Shown here: piece after piece, positions 21,641 through 27,730 of the stretch
Layout: every line of letters starts with the position of its first letter
How positions within the stretch are numbered: the first letter of the stretch is position 1
Assembly (NCBI GenBank): GCA_015852425.1
Contig: JAAAIG010000515.1
Location: 1-27,730, forward strand
Direction of reading: 5' to 3'
Origin: Gryganskiella cystojenkinii
Lineage: Eukaryota > Mortierellomycota > Mortierellomycetes > Mortierellales > Mortierellaceae
Length of the DNA stretch: 27,730 bases
Made by a program: the position numbers and the translations under genes
Notes under the pieces: generated by a model
Seen by the model: only the letters and a program-made list of their open reading frames with translations
The model's database searches: none
Told to the model about the DNA's origin: nothing

Positions 21641-24131
21641 TTAGATAGGGACGGCCTCACGCTGGAGCCACTTGAGACCGGGACTGTCCTTGGCCAAGAA
21701 GGGCGAGACCTTCTCGAGACACTCGGCGTGGTAGGCATTGATCCAGTCGATCTCCAAATGGGTCAGCAACGAACGGTCAATCAAGTTGTTCGCCATAGGA
21801 ACCAAGGTCACGTGCTCGAATCCGTAGTAACCACGTCCACCAAAGTTGTTGGCCGTCTCGACCTTGCGGACCAACATCACGTTCTCGATACGGATACCAA
21901 ACTTGCCATCCTCGTAATAACCAGGCTCGTTGGTCAAGGTCATGCCGGGGACCAAAGGAATATCGTTGTAGGCGATACGGGTACCACAACCATGGGGACC
22001 CTCATGAACGTTCAAGAACGCACCGACACCATGTCCAGTTCCGTGACGGAAATCCAAACCATCGGACCAGAGCGCACGACGGGCAAGGACGTCCAAGAGG
22101 TACCCGGAGGTACCGTCAGGGAAGATGGCAGAATCGATCGAGATGTGTCCCTGCAGGACACGGGTGTAGCAACGCTTCTCGTGAGCGCTGGGGGTCTTGA
22201 AGTGCAAGGTACGTGTGACATCGGTGGTACCGTCAATGTACTGTCCACCAGAGTCGCACAAGTAGACCAAATCGGCGTTGATGCGGGCAGCGGTGGGCTT
22301 CTCAGGCTTGTAGTGGATAATGGCGCCGTTAGGCCCGGTCGAAGAGATAGTGTCGAAAGAGAGTCCAACGAATCCAGCTTGCTCACTAATTAGTATACAT
22401 AAATGAGGGAGAGGAAGAGGAAGAGGAGAAAAAAGCAGTGTGAGTGACAATAGCAAAGCAGAAAAGAACGAGAAAGAGTGAACAAGTCAACAGCAAAATC
22501 GCCACCCGAAATGAAAAACTTACGCTCTGAACTGCTCCAAACGGTCCGAGCCGTCAGCCTCATCGAGCTCGACGCCGTTGGCGAGCTGCTCCTCAAGCCA
22601 GGCGAAGTAGTTGATGAGAGCGGCAGAGTCACGGAGGTGGCACTGACGGATACCCTCCATCTCGGTCTCGTTCTTGATCGCCTTGGCGTCTGTGACGGGC
22701 GAGCGAGCCTCGACAGTGTTGTCTTTTCCAAGGGCAACAGCCATGGCCAAGTTGGTACGAGAGCCCAAGAGGATCTTTTGCTTGTTGGCGTGAAGACCAG
22801 GAGACAAGGCACGCAAGTCATCAAAGATGGTCTCGTAGGGCTTGATCACAACCTCGGCACCAAGGTGCTCGCGAACCTCAGCCGAGACAGACTTCTCCTG
22901 AAGATAAAGGTTGACATAATCGGCAGTGACGACTGCATAGGCGAAAAAGACCGGGTTGCAATGAACATCCGATCCACGCAAGTTGAACAACCAGGCAATC
23001 TCATCCAAACCCGAGACAACAAATCCGGTCACGTTCTTCTTGACAAGATCCTTACGCAACTGCTGGATCTTCTCAGTGTGAGTACGACCAGTGGTCTTGG
23101 TCGAGAGCGTCATCAACTTGGTGGCAGGGCGAGCGGGGCGACCCTCCCAGACCAAGTCAACGAGGTTAGCAATGGGGACCAAGGAAGAACCGACCTTGGC
23201 CAAGTCGGTCTCGAGTCTGTTGGCATCAGCTAAAATGCAAAAAGAGGCGGGAGAAAAGAGAGCCTTGGGAGTTAGCTCCTTGAGGAACGAAACTCCTCTT
23301 GATAATGGTGCAATCGATAGCGACCCAAAAAGAAAAACGTCCGCTCGCCAAAGTCACAAAAAAATTGAAAATGACGCTCGCTCTTCCGGAGTTCGGAAAA
23401 CTTACTGGCTGTAAAGACGTTGGGATCGATACCAATTCGGGAACCAGCAGGGAGGTTCTAAAAAATGATACATAAGAGGACTGGCGCGTTAACAAAAACC
23501 GCCAAGTTTGTAACCTGTCGTCATCTAATTGCTCGTCTTTGCCCACATGCTATTATGCTAACATACCTTGACAAGGTACTCCTGCCAGGTGGGGACCTCG
23601 GGAAGACCGGACTTCATGAGGGTCCAGTTCTGGTCCAATTGCTGGGAAGCCTGTAAGAAGTAACGTCCATCGGTGAAGAGGGCAGCAGACTCCAAGGAGA
23701 CCACGGCCAATCCAGCAGATCCAGTGAATCCAGAGATGTAGTGGCGGCGCTCGTCGCACTCGGCAACATACTCGGACTGTAAGGGTAAAAATAAAGAAAA
23801 GATATATTAGTTTACTGCAAAAAAAAAAAAAAAATGGAAACAGATGTGAGACAGTTGGAAAACAAGAAGAGCCGGACTTGCCTGGTGGGCATCCTCGGAG
23901 GGGACGACGCTATAATGAATAAAGTGAATGAAAGAAATGATATGAGTTTGATGCTGATGTTCCCGATGCGCAAAATCAGCGTGAGAAAACTGGGATACTC
24001 GAATGGGCGCAGAACAGCAAAGTGATTGTACGAATGGAAATGAAGACCTACAAGGCAGTGACATTGTACTCAGGGCTCTTCATGAGCTCGCGGAGCTTCT
24101 GTACGCGGGTAGTGGTGTTGGTGGCTGTCAT
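21641..24131 (-). CDS. XPNPEP1: Cytosolic Xaa-Pro aminopeptidase (aminopeptidase P)
   Basis: Exons 24131-24052, 23909-23882, 23776-23567, 23457-23406, 23229-22524 and 22385-21641 encode 606 residues, similar to human XPNPEP1. The N-terminal creatinase-like part carries SGFTGSAG and TDGRYFLQA; the C-terminal pita-bread domain has the two-metal ligands Asp403, Asp414, His477 (HGTGHGVG), Glu512 (NEPGYYEDG) and Glu526. It removes N-terminal residues preceding proline, in the cytosol; no targeting peptide is visible. Exon 2 is only 28 nt and its downstream intron starts with GC rather than GT; the junction rebuilds the conserved DAHQSEY motif, which supports both. The relative in budding yeast, Fra1, acts in iron-responsive signalling, so a regulatory role is possible but not shown here. 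Confidence 0.95.
23777..23881 (-). other. GC-AG intron in the aminopeptidase P gene
   Basis: The donor reads CAG|GCAAGT and the acceptor TTACAG on the minus strand; length 105 nt. GCAAGT with a strong flanking CAG is the classical minor donor handled by the major spliceosome. Joining restores the conserved DAHQSEY motif in phase 0, while no nearby GT donor keeps the frame. Confidence 0.88.
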
Positions 24132-25016
24132 GGTGGATGGGGGAGGATGAAGGGAAAAGGAGAGGATGAAGAAGAAGAGAATCGAAACGAAGGAGACCAA
24201 AGAAGAAATAGAAAATTCACAAAAAAAGAAGCACCGAATCAGAGCCCTCTTTTTTTGGTTCGTGTTTTTGTAAGCTCCCTTCCTTTCTCACGGCTGTTTG
24301 AAGGGAAAAACTGATCCACCCCGCATTTGGAAGGATTGCTCTTTTGAACAGGTCGACTCTCTCTTTTTGATGTTGTTGTGGGGGAAACAAGTTCTTTCTT
24401 GTGCTTTTTTGGGGTTGGGCCGTCTCCCTCTTTCTTTTTTGTTATGGCTCTCGCTAGGTCTCCTAGACTGCGCGTTTTCATCGACAACCTTCAATTGAAC
24501 TATTCAGCTTTTCGTCCCGGCGGAACAGATCAAAATCGGAGGTTGCAGATCAAAACACATGTGTGTTCAACATTTTCCCCGTACTGTATGTCTCTTGTTA
24601 ATACACTTTGTTTCCACACTCAGCACAATAGCGGGTAACGATGATGCACCTCGTTTCTTTCCTCCTCTCCCTGCAGAAAAGTTTGCGTCCACAGCAAAGA
24701 AAGCTTGGTGTTCCACGGAGCGACAAACGAGCGAATCCGAGACTCATAAGAGAGTCTGTCCGAAAGAGGAAAGAGCAGTGCAGACTCACTTACAAGAGCA
24801 CAAAGGGTAAAAGAATCAAGGAAGATCTGACGCAAAAAAGAAGGTTGAACAAACCAAGACGCGTGACACTCTCCCATGGCTTTTCCCTCCTTTTTGACCA
24901 CAAGGACAAGAGTTGTGCCCTCGTTTTTGTACCTTCTCTTTTTTATTTTTTCCTTTTTGCTTCATTCATTCTTTCATTACCTCCTCACTCTCACACAACT
25001 CTTCAAGAACAACGGA
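24132..25016. promoter_or_regulatory. Divergent promoter region between aminopeptidase P and Rab32-like genes
   Basis: The 885 bases separate two start codons pointing away from each other. The left 100 bases are purine-rich on the plus strand, giving a pyrimidine-rich leader for aminopeptidase P. The right 100 bases are pyrimidine-rich before the Rab ATG. A 6-bp hairpin (AGACTC/GAGTCT, 24740-24757) lies between. The longest open frames here are compositionally poor and resemble nothing known, so I call no gene. Confidence 0.5.
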
Positions 25017-26550
25017 ATGCACGACAACAACAGCCCCTACCCAACAGAGATTCGCGAATACCTCTATAAAATACTCATCGTCGGAGAGCTCGGATGCGGG
25101 TAAATGCCCATTGCCTTGACTTGAGGCCCATGTTGGCAACAAATTGTCGCCATGAGGTTCACTCGGCGCTGACACGGAACATATCTATCCTTAACTTTTT
25201 AGAAAGACCTCCATCATCAAGCGATATGTCCACAACATCTTTTCTATGAACTACAAGTCCACGGTTTGTCCCCCGGCACTTGAAGAGAAGACTGCATTGG
25301 ATCAATGCAATGTTCCCTTTACTCACCACACCTATTCATTTTTTTTTAATATTTCGCTTGCAGATTGGTGTCGACTTTGCACTCAAGGTCATTCAATGGT
25401 CCCCAGACACTGTCGTCAGACTTCAACTCTGGGACATTGCAGGTCAAGAGCGCTTCGGAAATATGACTAGGGTACGTTTTTTTTTGTCCGAAAAAAACAA
25501 ACAACGGCAAAGGGTCTAAAATTTTTAGTCAGGAACGTCATGGATCAGGAGGTGACATGGAGCTAAGAACTTCGGGAACAGATAGGTGGACAACAAAGAT
25601 TGCGCAGAGAGACAGGGACAGTAAGGGGATGAGTATTGATACACATGGGCAGCCCCGCAGATCACGAACAACTTTCACTCGCCGCGCTTGCGTCTTCTGG
25701 TGAACAGCAGTTGATGTGCCAACATGAACGTCGTTTCGTGGCCTTCTACATTCAACCGAGTGGTTCTTCTATTTCTTCTCAACAAAAGGAGGTATGTATT
25801 GATATCCAAGGGTCTGTGATACTCACCTGCCTTTCTTCTATTTTTTTTTGTTGTTGATCTGTAATCCGCTTGATTCTTAGGTCTATTACAAGGAAGCAGT
25901 TGCGGCGTTCGTAGTATACGATGTCACCCGACCCAAGACCTTTGAAGCCGTTGCGAAATGGAAAGCCGATCTGGACTCGAAAGTGACCCTACCAGGAGGG
26001 CAACCGATTCCGGTTGTGCTCCTTGCCAACAAGGTAACGAAAAAATGAAAAAAATATACTTAGAACGCAGAAGAAAGCTTAAGGTTTCTTAGCGGCCAGT
26101 TCTTTTTGTTTTGTCCGTGTGACCCACCCTAGCATTTCTCCCTAATATATTTCATTTTTCATTAGATTGATTTGAAAGAAGAGACAGCGACCAGTTTGGA
26201 TGCAGAGGAAATGGAAAAGTTTTGTCAGGAGCACGGATTTCTCAAGTGGTAAAATACTTTAAAGCCGTTGCATTTTTTTCGATCATCGAAAAACCAGGGG
26301 GAGTGATGAGTGAGCTATGAAATTGACTAACATGCCCCAATTATGCGCCTTTTTATGGCATTGTTAATTTCCTCTCTCTATCTTCAGGTTTGGAACCTCG
26401 GCTAAGGAAAACAACAATATTGAAGACGCAGCACGTTTCTTGTTGGAAGAGATCATGAACCGCGAAGCGGAACTTGCTCAGGAAGCAGGACATGATGCAG
26501 ACAGGATCCAATTGAATCAACCTAGGACTAAGGAAGGTGGTTGTTGTTGA
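25017..26550 (+). CDS. RAB32: Rab32/38-like small GTPase
   Basis: Exons 25017-25099, 25203-25263, 25364-25471, 25881-26033, 26166-26248 and 26388-26550 encode 216 residues. All G motifs are present: P-loop GELGCGKTS (23-31, Lys29), switch I Thr48 in TIGVDFALK, switch II WDIAGQERF (71-79), NKID (134-137) and TSAK (166-169). Ile73 in place of the usual Thr (WDIAGQE) and the VDFALKV.W, FGNMTRVYY and KWKADLDSK stretches mark the Rab32/38/29 branch. The C terminus GGCC gives two cysteines for geranylgeranylation. Animal and Dictyostelium members act at lysosome-related organelles and mitochondria-associated membranes. The family is largely absent from Dikarya, so its presence fits an early-diverging fungus (established pattern as I recall it, not checked). 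The third intron (25472-25880) is four times longer than its neighbours and may hide a regulated exon. Confidence 0.93.
25529..25791 (+). other. Possible cassette exon with early stop inside the Rab intron
   Basis: Within the 409-nt third intron an acceptor-like AATTTTTAG ends at 25528 and a strong donor GTATGT starts at 25792. Using them would leave introns of 57 and 89 nt and include 263 nt, which shifts the frame and meets a TGA at 25553-25555 after eight codons. This is the layout of a poison exon, or the intron may simply be long. Confidence 0.3.
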
Positions 26551-26616
26551 AAATTTTCTTCTTTTCGTCTTTTCTGTGCCCCTCTCCTCTCCCCCAATCC
26601 TTACTCCATTTTGTAC

Positions 26617-26622
26617 AATAAA
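26617..26622 (+). terminator. Polyadenylation signal (AATAAA) of the Rab gene
   Basis: A canonical AATAAA 67 bases after the stop at 26550, followed by an A-rich run. It lies only 55 bases from the oppositely oriented signal of the next gene. Confidence 0.6.
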
Positions 26623-26676
26623 GAAAAAAGAATACTAGAAAAACTTGAAACGCGTAACCGACGCTGGTATGTATGT

Positions 26677-26682
26677 TTTATT
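26677..26682 (-). terminator. Polyadenylation signal (AATAAA) of the eEF1A methyltransferase gene
   Basis: AATAAA on the minus strand, 17 bases beyond the stop codon at 26699. The transcript end therefore probably overlaps the Rab 3' end. Confidence 0.55.
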
Positions 26683-26698
26683 TGTTTTCGGAAGAATA

Positions 26699-27518
26699 CT
26701 ACTGTCTGCTCCAGCGCTTGGAATCATAGTTGGCATAACATCTAAAGTCATTCGACAATCCGTTCCGGTGACCTGGGTGGAAATCTGTGATCTTGAGATC
26801 CGATCTCGACTCGGAAGCGACCTTGGCCATGACCAGACCTGTACAGAGAACGACCTTGCCGGTTTTGGGCTTTAACAGATGTCGAACGGTTTCCATGGTC
26901 TTTGTCAAACATTCCTCGCTCAAGAATGGAGGATCAACGACGATCATGTCAACTTTTCCAGCGAGGTCATCGGAGAGACGGAACTGTTTAGGGTGGTTGT
27001 AATCATAGTGGATGAATTGACGGCCATAGACATCGAATCGGGTGTCGAACTCGAAAAGGTACATGTTTTGCTTCCTTGCCTTGGCTTTATCGTTCAACTA
27101 GAAACATATAAAAAAAAGGAGTAGATTGTTAAGACAATGAACGGTTTCCTTTTCTATACCATCCAAGAAGTCGCTTTCTTACCATGGCAGCAACATAGGC
27201 GGTAGGCGAGCTAATGCAGCAGACGATCTGATCGTCCGTGGTCTGCTCAAAGATCTCGGACGCTAATTTCTCTGCAGTCTCATCATCGTACCAGAACTGG
27301 CTCATTTGCCAATCCTCTGTGAAATATTCCATCGTGATCTTCTTGTCCGCGACAGTAGTGTCCTCAGAGTTGGCGGCATCAAAGTCGTCCTCGGCCAACT
27401 GACGCAACTTTTCAAACCGTTCTTGGGCGTCGGTCTGTTCTTGCAAGTGTTGCTGGAGAAGGGCCATGGTCGCAGCGGAGAGCTGGGGCATATCGTCGTC
27501 ACTGTCAAAGTTGCTCAT
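26699..27518 (-). CDS. EFM5: eEF1A lysine methyltransferase (EEF1AKMT1/Efm5 type)
   Basis: Exons 27518-27183 and 27097-26699 encode 244 residues, the usual size of this family. The N terminus (DSDDDMPQLSAATMALLQQHLQE) is the acidic then helical start typical of the family. EDWQMSQFWYDDETAEKLA precedes the Rossmann fold, CCISSPTAYVAA gives the binding segment and DPPF (167-170) is the catalytic motif shared with N6-adenine methyltransferases, for which this family was first named. Yeast Efm5 trimethylates a lysine of elongation factor eEF1A near the GTP-binding region. It acts in the cytosol. The single intron is 85 nt. The gene converges with the Rab gene, with 148 bases between stops. Confidence 0.93.
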
Positions 27519-27634
27519 TATTGTAATTTGATTGCTCGGTGATGAGAGATGTTGACAATGAAATGTAGAAAAAGCAGATTCAATATCCTTTCTACATTAG
27601 CCTTCAAAATCTGTTTTTTCTTGTTTGGGTGCAC

Positions 27635-27722
27635 CTAAAAGCTGACGAAGTGGCTTAGATCAATTTGGATTCTATTGCATGTCAACACAATTTACAGTGG
27701 CCATTCAAAGCACGAAACTTAC
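27635..27722 (-). other. Possible intron of an upstream or truncated transcript at the window edge
   Basis: On the minus strand a GTAAGT donor starts at 27722 and a CTTTTAG acceptor ends at 27635, 88 nt apart. The downstream exon could be the 5' leader of the methyltransferase gene (ATG at 27518) or a short coding end: in one phase it reads APKQEKTDFEG and stops at about 27598. The window ends eight bases upstream, so the two options cannot be separated. Confidence 0.3.
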
Positions 27723-27730
27723 GAAGCACC

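Noticed and set aside
21728..22393. 221-codon plus-strand open frame opposite aminopeptidase P
   Set aside because: It mirrors the conserved catalytic exon of aminopeptidase P on the other strand; length follows from codon bias of the real gene.
24641..25069. 142-codon open frame on the plus strand before the Rab gene
   Set aside because: It overlaps the Rab start out of frame, has no recognisable domain, and its end is a translation of the pyrimidine-rich leader. It is treated as promoter and leader sequence.

Overview
This window is ordinary nuclear DNA from a filamentous fungus. All of its genes are spliced eukaryotic genes with short introns (about 57-150 nt, mostly GTAAGT-like donors and TAG/CAG acceptors), pyrimidine-rich leaders and Ser/Thr/Gln-rich low-complexity proteins. 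The gene set (a class IIa-like HDAC, a Rab32-type GTPase and a tepsin-like AP-4 accessory protein, alongside Sec23 and F-box proteins) points to an early-diverging lineage such as Mortierellomycota/Mucoromycota rather than Dikarya. That placement is inferred from family content and was not tested by search.

Layout, left to right: (1) 330-4012 (+), a Tudor-like domain plus histone deacetylase, six exons; (2) 4676-8126 (-), a REEP/TB2-DP1-HVA22 membrane protein with a tail of about 1000 residues, three exons; (3) 8639-9611 (+), a mitochondrial-type oxidoreductase-like (OXLD1) protein, two exons; (4) 10264-11401 (+), a dienelactone hydrolase family protein, four exons; (5) 11637-13118 (+), an intronless F-box protein; (6) 13333-16157 (-), Sec23, six exons; (7) 16425-18685 (-), a tepsin-like ENTH/VHS protein, five exons; (8) 18975-21248 (-), an unrecognised 757-residue single-pass membrane protein; (9) 21641-24131 (-), cytosolic aminopeptidase P, six exons including a 28-nt exon and a GC-AG intron; (10) 25017-26550 (+), a Rab32-like GTPase, six exons; (11) 26699-27518 (-), an eEF1A lysine methyltransferase of the EEF1AKMT1/Efm5 type, two exons. 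The right edge carries a possible intron of another transcript. All exon joins were worked out by hand from splice consensus, reading phase and family similarity; total coding lengths are divisible by three in every model.

Functionally the window is mixed. Four genes concern membranes and trafficking (REEP-like ER shaping, Sec23/COPII, tepsin/AP-4, Rab32). The others cover chromatin (HDAC), mitochondria (OXLD1-like), small-molecule or peptide hydrolysis (dienelactone hydrolase, aminopeptidase P), ubiquitin ligase adaptors (F-box) and translation-factor methylation. Nothing suggests a co-regulated cluster, mobile element, CRISPR array or horizontally acquired island. The points most worth a second look are domain architectures (the Tudor-HDAC with a large insertion inside a class IIa-like catalytic domain, and the very long REEP), the tepsin-like protein with a duplicated GFGNP motif, and several splicing oddities.
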